DNA of 51,521 nt from Lachnospiraceae bacterium A4 (GTDB lineage Bacteria; Bacillota; Clostridia; Lachnospirales; Lachnospiraceae). The notes beneath the pieces are model-generated. The model saw only the letters and a list, made by a program, of their open reading frames with translations. It was not told where the DNA came from and did not search any database. Position numbers and translations under genes: made by a program. This document shows positions 33,714 through 43,034 of the stretch, one piece after another. How positions within the stretch are numbered: the stretch's first letter is position 1; every line of letters starts with the position of its first letter. The stretch is from the NCBI GenBank assembly GCA_000403215.2, contig KE159565.1:145028-196548 (forward strand), read 5' to 3'.

Positions 33714-34862
33714 ATGGCAAACAGATTTGTACTGAATGAGACATCGTACCACGGGGCAGGTGCAGTGAAAGAGCTTGTACCGGAGGCGAAAGGCAGAGGG
33801 TTTCACAAGGCATTTGTGTGTTCTGACCCAGATTTGGTGAAGTTTGGTGTGACCAAAAAAGTATTGGAGCTTTTGGAAAACGACGGCATGGCATATGAGC
33901 TGTATTCTGAAATCAAGCCCAATCCTACCGTGGAGAACGTACAGGCTGGCGTTGCTGCATACAAGAAATCCGGCGCAGATTATTTGATTGCGATTGGCGG
34001 CGGCTCCTCTATGGATACGGCGAAGGCAATCGGCATCATCATCAACAATCCTGAGTTTGAGGACGTTGTGAGCCTTGAGGGTGTGGCACCTACCAAGAAT
34101 AAGTCAGTGCCGATCTTTGCAGTGCCAACGACGGCGGGAACCGCAGCGGAGGTAACAATTAATTATGTGATCACAGATGTATCCAAAAACCGCAAGATGG
34201 TCTGCGTAGACCCCAAGGATATTCCCGTTGTTGCATTTGTAGACCCAGAGATGATGGCAACGATGCCAAAGGGATTGACCGCAGCGACAGGAATGGACGC
34301 GCTCACACATGCGATCGAAGGATATATTACAGCGGGCGCATGGGAATTGTCAGATATGTTTCATTTAAAGGCAATCGAGATTATCTCCCGCTCTCTGAGA
34401 GGTGCTGTTGACAATACGCCGGAGGGAAGAGCGGACATGGCGCTTGGTCAGTACGTTGCAGGCATGGGCTTCTCAAATGTAGGACTTGGTATCGTGCACT
34501 CTATGGCACATCCGCTTGGCGCGCTGTACGATACGCCGCATGGCGTTGCCAACGCCATTATTCTTCCTACGGTCATGGCGTACAATGCAGAAGCGACAGG
34601 CGAGAAGTACCGTGAGATCGCAAGAGCGATGGGCGTACAGGGTGTGGACAGTATGTCACAGGAAGAATACCGCAGGGCGGCAGTCGATGCAGTGAAGAAG
34701 CTGTCACAAGATGTAGGCATTCCCGCTGATCTAAAGGAGATTGTCAAGAGAGAGGATATCCCCTTCCTTGCGCAGTCTGCCTATGATGATGCATGCAGAC
34801 CGGGAAATCCGAAGGAGACCAGCGTGGAGGAGATTACAAAGTTGTATGAGTCTTTGATTTAG
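33714..34862 (+). CDS. fucO: Lactaldehyde reductase / 1,2-propanediol oxidoreductase (iron-containing ADH)
   Basis: This encodes 382 residues, the same length as known FucO. It reduces lactaldehyde to 1,2-propanediol with NADH, the redox-balancing end of fucose or rhamnose fermentation. It follows FucO closely along its whole length: GADYLIAIGGGSSMDTAKAI (NAD site), TTAGTAAEVTINYVITD and QYVAGMGFSNVGLGIVH. The metal ligands are Asp195, His199, His262 and His276. The ribosome site AAAAGGAG is 11 bases before ATG 33714. No fuc or rha genes are adjacent, so a general aldehyde-reducing role is also possible. Confidence 0.88.
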   Translation: MANRFVLNETSYHGAGAVKELVPEAKGRGFHKAFVCSDPDLVKFGVTKKVLELLENDGMAYELYSEIKPNPTVENVQAGVAAYKKSGADYLIAIGGGSSMDTAKAIGIIINNPEFEDVVSLEGVAPTKNKSVPIFAVPTTAGTAAEVTINYVITDVSKNRKMVCVDPKDIPVVAFVDPEMMATMPKGLTAATGMDALTHAIEGYITAGAWELSDMFHLKAIEIISRSLRGAVDNTPEGRADMALGQYVAGMGFSNVGLGIVHSMAHPLGALYDTPHGVANAIILPTVMAYNAEATGEKYREIARAMGVQGVDSMSQEEYRRAAVDAVKKLSQDVGIPADLKEIVKREDIPFLAQSAYDDACRPGNPKETSVEEITKLYESLI

Positions 34863-34876
34863 GACATAATTTAGCG

Positions 34877-34906
34877 CGGGCAGGGAAGATTCGTATTCCC
34901 TGCCCG
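34877..34906 (+). terminator. Hairpin between fucO and the convergent membrane protein gene
   Basis: CGGGCAGGGAA (34877-34887) and TTCCCTGCCCG (34896-34906) form a perfect 11-bp stem with an 8-base loop. It is followed by ATTGTGCTT, a weak T run. It probably serves both convergent genes. Confidence 0.75.
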
Positions 34907-34922
34907 ATTGTGCTTAGAGTGG

Positions 34923-35534
34923 CTAACTCAGGGTATGATAATGGATAAGATGGCGCTGCGTCAGGTCATACTTCCACAGATAATTGGGACTTTTATGGCG
35001 GTACATCGCGCGAAAGCTCACTAGAAAATCTCCCACAAGCAATATCATAAATCCAACTGCGAGAATTTGCAGCGTTGGCTTTGGCAGATGCTGGACTTTG
35101 TCCAAAATCGGCTCCATCAAATATTCCATGAAAAATTCAATAATTGCGGCAAATCCCAGACTGGTAGGAAGCGAGGTAAATTTAGTCAGATGAAACGGCA
35201 CCTTTTCATAATTCCAATATGTAAAATCACAAAAATATTCCACAGTTTTTCCGAGTAGGATTTCACCGATGCTCACCAGAATCACCATCAAGAGAAAATA
35301 TGCCAGATATACCATAAATCCGTTCGACGATTTTCGTTTCAACCATTTCTTCGGCGTGCCGACAATCAGATAAATTCCTACGACCGCCAGTCCGTATCCC
35401 AGCAAAAATGGAAAGTACATATTTCGGTTGTTGATATACTGCTGTGTGACAGCAAGCCAAATATTTTCAACGCAGTATCCTAGAAAAGAAATGATCGCGA
35501 TGGTCAACATATATGCTGCGGCTGTGTATTTCAT
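34923..35534 (-). CDS. Multi-spanning membrane protein (PF06541-like, putative ABC type IV)
   Basis: This encodes 203 residues. The start at 35534 (MKYTAAAYML) is supported by GAGGTG about 6 bases upstream. About five membrane segments are seen; the opening FLGYCVENIWLAVTQQYINN and LGYGLAVVGIYLIVG fit the putative ABC-transporter type IV (CmpB-like) family common in Lachnospiraceae. No ATPase is adjacent. Despite the family name, function is not established. An extended -10 element (TGG-TAGAAT) lies at 35613-35621 on the minus strand. Confidence 0.72.
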   Translation of the reverse strand: MKYTAAAYMLTIAIISFLGYCVENIWLAVTQQYINNRNMYFPFLLGYGLAVVGIYLIVGTPKKWLKRKSSNGFMVYLAYFLLMVILVSIGEILLGKTVEYFCDFTYWNYEKVPFHLTKFTSLPTSLGFAAIIEFFMEYLMEPILDKVQHLPKPTLQILAVGFMILLVGDFLVSFRAMYRHKSPNYLWKYDLTQRHLIHYHTLS

Positions 35535-35562
35535 ACTCTGCACCTCTTTCAAGTATTTGTAT

Positions 35563-35603
35563 ACTCCTGATTTGTACGCCTGCTGAAGCAGGCAGATAGG
35601 AGT
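35563..35603. other. Nested hairpin upstream of the membrane protein gene
   Basis: GCCTGCT (35578-35584) pairs with AGCAGGC (35587-35593); the outer arms ACTCCT (35563-35568) and AGGAGT (35598-35603) can extend it. In the minus-strand transcript it would fall in the leader of the 203-residue gene. It may be regulatory or a leftover terminator. Confidence 0.4.
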
Positions 35604-35747
35604 TAATGCATAATTCTACCACAAACAGTATGAACTTCCTATTAAGAAAATCTTAAATATTGTTAAATCTATGGACATTGTTTTCTCACACGGAGAAATG
35701 CCTGAAATATGGTATTTCCCATCTGGATTTGAGTCGCGGCATGGAGA

Positions 35748-36416
35748 TTAGGAGGCAAGCATCTCGACAAAAGCGTAATGCGCTGTGATCGCATGAACGC
35801 CGGCAGCTTCCTCGCGCCGCATCAAACTGGATACGATATGTGTATGATAGGAGAAAAGCTTCTCCCAGTCCTCGGGCGGCAAGTGTGCCTGCTGTTCCTG
35901 AATTGTGCAGGCATACAGTTGGGATAATGTGTCGTTCAACAAGATAAACAGGCGGTTAGCGGAAAGTTTGATCAGTGTGTCGTGGAACTGTTGATCCAGA
36001 TTCGCGCGGTTTTCTATACTGCTGTTTTTCAGGGCGTCAAGGCAGTCGGAAAGCTTCTGTACCTGCGCGTCCTGCACTTGCTTTACGGCGGCTAGGTATG
36101 CACTGATTTCTATGCTGCGCCGAAGCTGCTGTACTTCTTTGACGTTGCATTCCTTCATAAAAAGCAGCAGAGAAAAGATGCTGCCAAGACTTTGATCAAT
36201 ATGGTTTACGAGGAAATTGCCCTGCCCATGGCGGCTCTCGATAATGCCCATATTTTCCAGACTGCGGAGTGCCTCTCGAATAGAATTTCTGCTCAGTCCC
36301 AGCGTCGCCATCAGCTGCCGTTCCGATGGCAGCTTTCCGCCAAAGGTGATTTCTCCTTTTTGAACCAGCAGCTTGATGTGTTCGATGACCAGTGTATAAA
36401 CTTTTGTTTGATTCAT
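35748..36416 (-). CDS. GntR family (FadR subfamily) transcriptional regulator
   Basis: This encodes 222 residues. The start at 36416 (MNQTKVYTLV) is 9 bases after GGAGG; the ATG at 36425 overlaps that site. The winged helix at about 5-72 (KLPSERQLMATLGLSRNSIR) is classic GntR. The all-helical C-terminal FCD-type domain (about 80-215) includes DQQFHDTLIKLSANRLF and HTHIVSSLMRR, whose D/H residues usually bind a metal ion and a carboxylic acid effector. It is the third gene of the lrgA-lrgB-gntR operon (45 bp after lrgB). A TGGT-N3-ACCA palindrome at the operon start is its likely site, implying self-repression relieved by an organic acid. Confidence 0.9.
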   Translation of the reverse strand: MNQTKVYTLVIEHIKLLVQKGEITFGGKLPSERQLMATLGLSRNSIREALRSLENMGIIESRHGQGNFLVNHIDQSLGSIFSLLLFMKECNVKEVQQLRRSIEISAYLAAVKQVQDAQVQKLSDCLDALKNSSIENRANLDQQFHDTLIKLSANRLFILLNDTLSQLYACTIQEQQAHLPPEDWEKLFSYHTHIVSSLMRREEAAGVHAITAHYAFVEMLAS

Positions 36417-36461
36417 TTGCGGCATCCTCCGTAAAACTTCTATTGGATTAAAATAACGTGA

Positions 36462-37154
36462 TCACAACAGATTTGCAAAGACTGATGCGCCAAGAACGGT
36501 CAGCAATCCCGCAACCGCGATCGCAAGACTGCTCATAGCGCCTTCGACCGCGCCGAGCTCCATTGCCTTTGCGGTGCCGATGGCATGGGAGGCAGTGCCG
36601 AGCGCCAGCCCTTTGGCGATTGGTTCCTCAATTCGAAAGAGCTTGCAGACAAATTCTGCGATGACATTTCCGAGAATCCCTGTGACAATGATGACAGCAA
36701 CAGTAATTGTCGCGATACCGCCGAGCTCCTCAGAGATGCCCATGCCGATTGCGGTGGTGATGGACTTTGGCAGCAGCGTCACATACTGTTCATGACTGAG
36801 CGCAAACAGCTTCGAGAGGAGCAGGACACTGACAAGGCTTGCAAACACGCCCGCAGTGATGCCGCCAGCGACAGCTTTCAGATGTTTCCTGAGCAGATCG
36901 AGCTGCTGATAGAGGGGCACAGCGAGACAGACTGTAGCCGGAGTCAGGAGGTAGCTGATATACTTTGCACCTTCATTGTATTGTTGATAGTCCACCTTTA
37001 GCAGCAGCAGTACAGCCATGACACAGATCGTGGCGATCAACAGCGGATTTAAGATTGCCCGTTGAAATTTTCTTCGGATCAGCAAGCCGGCCTCATATGC
37101 GGCAAGACTGATCATTGCACCGAAAAATACGGATTCCGTCAGATATGCGTTCAT
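36462..37154 (-). CDS. lrgB: LrgB/CidB family membrane protein
   Basis: This encodes 230 residues, full length, with about six to seven membrane segments. Family motifs LLPKSITTAIGMGISEELGG and ALGTASHAIGTAKAME are present. LrgAB/PftAB pairs were first described as holin-like regulators of murein hydrolases and were later shown in Bacillus subtilis and Streptococcus mutans to act in pyruvate uptake. Its ATG overlaps the lrgA stop codon (ATGA), so the two are translationally coupled and probably form one complex. Confidence 0.92.
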   Translation of the reverse strand: MNAYLTESVFFGAMISLAAYEAGLLIRRKFQRAILNPLLIATICVMAVLLLLKVDYQQYNEGAKYISYLLTPATVCLAVPLYQQLDLLRKHLKAVAGGITAGVFASLVSVLLLSKLFALSHEQYVTLLPKSITTAIGMGISEELGGIATITVAVIIVTGILGNVIAEFVCKLFRIEEPIAKGLALGTASHAIGTAKAMELGAVEGAMSSLAIAVAGLLTVLGASVFANLL

Positions 37155-37531
37155 TTATTTGGTTGCTCCTTTCTGCTTTTTTTGCGCTGCGCCCGCCGAA
37201 TCATACACTGTGTGACCTGACCGGTCACACCCATGACAATTATGGTAGTCAGAATAGTAATTAGTACAACAGGGATAAAGATGGGCTGTAGCGCACTCCA
37301 TGAATCCAGCAGTCCCACCGCGGCGGGAATAAACATGACGGGCATGATTTCTATTAAGAAGTCAGCCGCCGCTTTGACCTGCTCTAAGTGAAGAATGCCA
37401 AAGCAAAGTGCCAGCAGCATCAGGACTAATCCATAGACGCTCGCCGGAATCGGAAGCGGTATGACAAGATGCAGCAGCTCGCCGAGAAACGAGACAAAGA
37501 GGATTATGGTGAATTGTTTTAAATACTTCAT
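37151..37531 (-). CDS. lrgA: LrgA/CidA family membrane protein
   Basis: This encodes 126 residues with four membrane segments, typical of LrgA/CidA. The motif PLPIPASVYGLVLMLLALCF is characteristic. The start at 37531 lies 9 bases after GGAG; the first ATG (37540) directly abuts that site. It is the first gene of the operon with lrgB and the GntR regulator. A strong promoter and a 17-bp palindrome precede it. Function is inferred with lrgB: passage of pyruvate or a similar acid, or control of autolysis. Confidence 0.9.
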   Translation of the reverse strand: MKYLKQFTIILFVSFLGELLHLVIPLPIPASVYGLVLMLLALCFGILHLEQVKAAADFLIEIMPVMFIPAAVGLLDSWSALQPIFIPVVLITILTTIIVMGVTGQVTQCMIRRAQRKKSRKEQPNK

Positions 37532-37545
37532 AGCGTTCATCTCCT

Positions 37546-37562
37546 AACTGGTAGTACCAGTT
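37546..37562 (-). promoter_or_regulatory. Perfect palindromic operator of the lrgA-lrgB-gntR operon
   Basis: AACTGGTAGTACCAGTT is a perfect 17-bp palindrome around a central base. Its core TGGT-N3-ACCA is the form bound by FadR-subfamily regulators such as PdhR and LldR. It lies 2 to 18 bp after the -10 box, over the transcription start, where a bound repressor would block initiation. The operon's own GntR protein is the likely ligand. Confidence 0.8.
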
Positions 37563-37563
37563 T

Positions 37564-37592
37564 ATCATAATGCATACAGATTGTGCTGTCAA
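37564..37592 (-). promoter_or_regulatory. Consensus promoter of the lrgA-lrgB-gntR operon
   Basis: On the minus strand, TTGACA (37587-37592), a 17-bp spacer and TATGAT (37564-37569). A near-ideal promoter, consistent with strong expression that is held down by a repressor at the adjoining palindrome. Confidence 0.85.
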
Positions 37593-37612
37593 TAGCAGTG
37601 TGAATAAAATGA

Positions 37613-39227
<1,615 letters not shown>

Positions 39228-39265
39228 ATCATAAGTTTATTCATTGGGTCTAATCATCGAGTCCA

Positions 39266-40048
39266 TTATCCGAGCATCATTCTTACCTGTCCGTCTGCAT
39301 TGTTGATCATCTTGCGCTGCATCATGATACTATATGTATTGAGTACCTGTTGTTTTTTGAGGTCCATAGCGCCTTGTGCATAATCGGTGTCTTCAATACG
39401 GCTCTGCGCAGCAGTCAGATTGTAGGCTGCATAGGTGTTGTAAGCGATGTTGTGGTCAAGCCCGTTGTAAGCTGCACCGAGGTAGCTGCGCTTTGCGCTG
39501 ACCTTTTCTAGTGCCTTGTCAATCGCAGATACATCGAAGTTGTTAGAGGTCACATCAAAATCTGCGATGCCGAGTCCCTCGAGAGAAAACTGAGGCATAT
39601 CAATATTCATGCCGCCGCCGTCTGCATTGGAAGCTACGTGTGAGCTGCCCATCGAACCATCAAGCACATTCATTTCGTTGAATTTGGTCTGCGAAGTAAT
39701 GCCGCCGATGGACTCCTTGAGCTGATCGATCTCAGCCTGGATCGCACTTCTGTCCGAGGCGGAGTACAGACCATTGGAAGCCTGTATACCCAGTTCACGG
39801 ATTCGCTGCAAAGAGTCTGTCACAGATCCAATTGCGCCGTCTGCGACATTGAGCATATTCTGCGAAGTTTTTGAATTACTGATTCCGACATTCGTGCCGC
39901 CGACACGGGTTTTGAGCTTATTGGCAATCGCAAGTCCTGCCGCATTATCTGATGCAGTGTTGATGCGCTTTCCACTGGCGAGAGAACGGTAAGTCCGGTA
40001 CATATCCCGGTTTTGTTTCGACAAATAAGATATAGAAGAAATTCCCAT
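39266..40048 (-). CDS. Short flagellin-type protein
   Basis: This encodes 260 residues. I start at ATG 40048 (MGISSISYLSKQN), 9 bases after GGAGG, rather than at 40054. The N-terminal D0/D1 region is clear (SLASGKRINTASDNAAGLAI, then NMLNVADGAIGSVTDSLQRI), and the C-terminal D1/D0 helix has NLTAAQSRIEDTDYAQGAMD. The variable surface domain is reduced to about 60 residues. The C-terminus ends QVRMMLG and lacks the usual LLQ/LLR ending. No other flagellar genes lie in the window. It may be a minor filament subunit or an orphan flagellin. Confidence 0.88.
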   Translation of the reverse strand: MGISSISYLSKQNRDMYRTYRSLASGKRINTASDNAAGLAIANKLKTRVGGTNVGISNSKTSQNMLNVADGAIGSVTDSLQRIRELGIQASNGLYSASDRSAIQAEIDQLKESIGGITSQTKFNEMNVLDGSMGSSHVASNADGGGMNIDMPQFSLEGLGIADFDVTSNNFDVSAIDKALEKVSAKRSYLGAAYNGLDHNIAYNTYAAYNLTAAQSRIEDTDYAQGAMDLKKQQVLNTYSIMMQRKMINNADGQVRMMLG

Positions 40049-40094
40049 TATCATAATCCTCCTTTCCTGTCATTTATCCTACTATCGCACTTAT

Positions 40095-40124
40095 ATCATA
40101 ACACATTGCCATGTAAGGCTGCAA
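40095..40124 (-). promoter_or_regulatory. Predicted sigma-A promoter of the flagellin gene
   Basis: On the minus strand, TTGCAG (40119-40124), 18 bp and TATGAT (40095-40100). I saw no flagellar sigma-28 box (TAAA-N15-GCCGATAA), which is usual for major flagellins. Confidence 0.5.
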
Positions 40125-40189
40125 CGGTTTTGGGTGATATTTTTGTCAGTATTTTCCACATAAAACTATGCATTTGGCTCAGTTTGGGG

Positions 40190-40195
40190 TATAAT
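40190..40195 (+). promoter_or_regulatory. -10 box of the SDR gene
   Basis: A perfect TATAAT lies 33 bp before the start codon; the -35 position (TATGCA, 17 bp upstream) is weak. Confidence 0.45.
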
Positions 40196-40227
40196 AAAAC
40201 TATCAAAAACAGGAGGAAATAAAGCGT

Positions 40228-41028
40228 ATGGGATTTTTAACAGGAAAGACAGCAATTATCACGGGGGCGGGCAGGGCAGTCCTGAGTGACGGCAGATGCG
40301 GCTCGATTGGATACGGCATTGCCACGGCTTATGCCAAGGAAGGGGCAAATTTGGTCATCACCGGACGCAATGTCAGGAAGCTTGAAGATGCCAAGGAGGA
40401 GCTTGAGCGGCTCTACAACATCAAGGTGCTGACGGTTCAGGCAGATGTCAATGCCGGGGCGGACAACGAGGCAGTGATAAACAACGTGGTACAGCAGACA
40501 ATCGACACCTTTGGCAGCATTGACGTGCTGATCAACAACGCGCAGGCGTCCGCCTCCGGCGTGCCGCTTGCAGAGCACACCACAGACCAGTTCGATTTGG
40601 CGCTGTACTCAGGATTGTATGCGGCATTTTATTATATGAAGGCATGTTATCCGCATCTTGCCAAGTCAAAGGGCGCGGTCATCAACTTTGCCTCCGGTGC
40701 CGGACTGTTTGGCAATTTTGGCCAGTGCGCTTACGCTGCGGCAAAGGAGGGCATTCGCGGGCTGACGCGCGTGGCTGCTACAGAGTGGGCAAAGGACGGC
40801 ATCAATGTCAACATCGTCTGTCCGCTGGCGTGGACCGCACAGCTTGAACAGTTTGAGAAGGCATATCCCGAAGCCTTCAAGGAAAATGTCAAGATGCCGC
40901 CGGCAGGTCATTTCGGCGACGCAGAGGCTGAGATTGGTCGTGTATGCGTTCAGCTTGCATCACCGGATTTCAAGTACATGACAGGAGAGACCCTGACACT
41001 TGAGGGCGGAATGGGGCTGAGACCATAA
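40228..41028 (+). CDS. Short-chain dehydrogenase/reductase (SDR)
   Basis: This encodes 266 residues, classical SDR length. The cofactor loop reads TGAGRAVLSDGRCGSIGYGI: relative to TGxxxGIG, it carries several extra residues and ends in an enoyl-reductase-like SIGYGIA. NNAQ, INFASGAGLFGNFG (Ser) and YAAAKEGIRGLTR (Tyr, Lys) give the active site. MTGETLTLEGGMGL is the usual SDR end. The substrate is unknown. AGGAGG lies about 9 bases before the ATG. It is transcribed alone. Confidence 0.9.
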   Translation: MGFLTGKTAIITGAGRAVLSDGRCGSIGYGIATAYAKEGANLVITGRNVRKLEDAKEELERLYNIKVLTVQADVNAGADNEAVINNVVQQTIDTFGSIDVLINNAQASASGVPLAEHTTDQFDLALYSGLYAAFYYMKACYPHLAKSKGAVINFASGAGLFGNFGQCAYAAAKEGIRGLTRVAATEWAKDGINVNIVCPLAWTAQLEQFEKAYPEAFKENVKMPPAGHFGDAEAEIGRVCVQLASPDFKYMTGETLTLEGGMGLRP

Positions 41029-41146
41029 AGGAAGAACAGCCAGATCAGAGCTTCCCGTTCATCACAAAATCCAAAGGACTGTTCGGACAAAAATGGTAGA
41101 GTAAAAAAGATAGAATAAAAAGGATAGAATAAAAAGGGGAAGTAAG

Positions 41147-42886
41147 ATGAGGGTCAAACATGCATTAGGATATCAGAATTATGAGAAAATGATGGACAAT
41201 CACATCTTCTATGTTGACAAGACAGATTTCCTCCGGGAGTGGTGGGACAATGCAGATGAAGTCACGCTGATTACACGTCCGCGCAGGTTTGGGAAAACGC
41301 TGAATATGAGTACAGTCGAGTGCTTTTTCTCCAATCAGTATAAGGAGAAAAGCTATTTGTTCGAGGGAAAGAAGGTCTGGGAAAACGAGGAAATGCGCAG
41401 GCTGCACGGGGAGTTTCCCGTGATTTTTATGAGTTTTGCAGGGGCAAAATCGGGGTATAATGCGGAGGCAGGCGGAGAAGAAAGCCTTGACTGTATTGAG
41501 TCGATGAAAACGGCTGTAAAAAAAATAATAGTGCGCACCTACAAAGAATTTAGCGATATGATGAAGTCAGACCTGTTTGACGACGACGACAGGGAATACT
41601 ATGCATCAATACGAAAAGATATGCCTGATGAAGCGGCTGCCACATCCATCAGCATACTTAGCACCTATCTTGAAAAATATTATGGAAAAAAAGTGATAAT
41701 TCTTCTTGATGAATACGACACGCCCATGCAGGAGGCATGGGTTTATGGTTACTGGAATAAGGCGGTGGCATTTTTCAGAAGTTTTTTTGTGAATACCTTT
41801 AAGGACAACAAAAGCATGGAACGCGGGCTGATTACAGGCATCACAAGAATCTCGAAGGAGTCGATTTTTTCCGAGTTGAACCACCTCAAGGTAGTGACGA
41901 CGACTTCCAATAAGTATGCATTGTCTTTTGGCTTCACAGAGCAGGAGGTATTTGATGCGCTTGACGACGCAGGGTTTGGCAGTGAGAAGGAAATGGTAAA
42001 AAAGTGGTATGACGGCTTTACATTTGGCAGGTACACGGATATTTACAATCCATGGTCCATTGCTGCATTTATGGAAAATGATGCGAAATACGAAGCCTAC
42101 TGGGCAAACACGAGCGCAAACAGCCTTGTGAACTCCCTGATTCAGCGCGGAAGCAAGGCGGTAAAGCGGACAGTGGAGGACCTGCTTGCAGGAAAGAGTT
42201 TTCAGGCGCGGATTGACGAGCAGATTGTGTTCAACCAGCTCGAGGGAAATGAGGATGCGGTGTGGAGCCTGCTGCTTGCAACAGGCTATCTAAAAGTGAT
42301 TGACACGGAACCCTTTTCCGGGGACAGGGAGAATGAACCGTATTATACGCTGGTTCTCACGAACAGGGAAGTGCGAATGATGTTCAAGAATATGGTGAAA
42401 GGCTGGTTTTCGGGCGACAGCGTTCAGACAGTGTATAATGATTTCATTCAAGCGATGCTGGACGACAACGTGCGAATGATGAACGCATTTATGAATAAGG
42501 TGGCACTGCATACATTCAGCTCGTTTGACAGCGGAAACAAACCTTCGGAGGAGGCAGAACCGGAGCGCTTTTACCATGGTTTTGTGCTCGGCATGGTCGT
42601 GAATATGGCGGACGCCTACGAGGTGCGCTCGAACCGTGAGAGCGGCTTCGGCCGGTATGATGTGATGCTTGAGCCGCGCAATCAGGACGGGAAGGCGTTT
42701 ATTTTTGAGTTCAAGGTGCTGAATCCGTATGAGGACGAACAAACGCTTGCCGACACGCTCGCCGCAGCCCACCGTCAGATCGAAGAGAAAAAGTACGAGA
42801 CGGAGCTGATTGCGCGCGGTTTCGCGCCGGAGCGCATACGCAAATACGGTTTTGCGTTTCAGGGGAAGCAATGTTTGATCGGATAA
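41147..42886 (+). CDS. AAA-ATPase-like protein with C-terminal PD-(D/E)XK nuclease domain
   Basis: This encodes 579 residues. The N-terminal AAA-ATPase_like domain (PF09820 type) has the unusual Walker A RPRRFGKTLN with Lys50, and Walker B KVIILLDEYDTPM near residue 195. The C-terminal PDDEXK_9-type domain (about 470-579) has GFGRYDVMLEPRN (Asp) and FIFEFKV (E-x-K). Such proteins are common, often multicopy, in gut Firmicutes and Bacteroidetes; a role with mobile DNA or defence is suspected but unproven. GGGGAAG precedes the ATG. Two short direct repeats of GATAGAATAAAAAG lie just upstream (41110-41140). It has no partner gene. Confidence 0.88.
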   Translation: MRVKHALGYQNYEKMMDNHIFYVDKTDFLREWWDNADEVTLITRPRRFGKTLNMSTVECFFSNQYKEKSYLFEGKKVWENEEMRRLHGEFPVIFMSFAGAKSGYNAEAGGEESLDCIESMKTAVKKIIVRTYKEFSDMMKSDLFDDDDREYYASIRKDMPDEAAATSISILSTYLEKYYGKKVIILLDEYDTPMQEAWVYGYWNKAVAFFRSFFVNTFKDNKSMERGLITGITRISKESIFSELNHLKVVTTTSNKYALSFGFTEQEVFDALDDAGFGSEKEMVKKWYDGFTFGRYTDIYNPWSIAAFMENDAKYEAYWANTSANSLVNSLIQRGSKAVKRTVEDLLAGKSFQARIDEQIVFNQLEGNEDAVWSLLLATGYLKVIDTEPFSGDRENEPYYTLVLTNREVRMMFKNMVKGWFSGDSVQTVYNDFIQAMLDDNVRMMNAFMNKVALHTFSSFDSGNKPSEEAEPERFYHGFVLGMVVNMADAYEVRSNRESGFGRYDVMLEPRNQDGKAFIFEFKVLNPYEDEQTLADTLAAAHRQIEEKKYETELIARGFAPERIRKYGFAFQGKQCLIG

Positions 42887-42904
42887 AGCAGATTGTTTGA
42901 GAAG

Positions 42905-42944
42905 GACCGCTGTAAAGCCGAAAATAGGGTTTACAGCGGTCTTT
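42905..42944 (+). terminator. Terminator after the AAA/PD-(D/E)XK gene
   Basis: GACCGCTGTAAA (42905-42916) and TTTACAGCGGTC (42930-42941) form a perfect 12-bp stem followed by TTT. The right arm doubles as the -35 region of the next promoter. Confidence 0.78.
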
Positions 42945-42958
42945 CTGATGGGTATAAT
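42930..42958 (+). promoter_or_regulatory. Promoter of the dnaX-ybaB-recR cluster
   Basis: TTTACA (42930-42935, 5 of 6 consensus), 17 bp, perfect TATAAT (42953-42958). A weaker second candidate is TTGTAT (42970-42975), 17 bp, CATAAT (42993-42998). The first -35 box is inside the terminator stem of the upstream gene. Confidence 0.7.
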
Positions 42959-43034
42959 AAAACCAACGCTTGTATTTTATCAACAGGAATGTCATAATAA
43001 ACCAAACTGACAAAATAAAACCAAGGAGTATATC

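Noticed and set aside
42887-43034. SRP RNA gene, often found upstream of dnaX in Firmicutes
   Set aside because: The gap holds only a terminator and promoters; the SRP RNA core motif was not seen.
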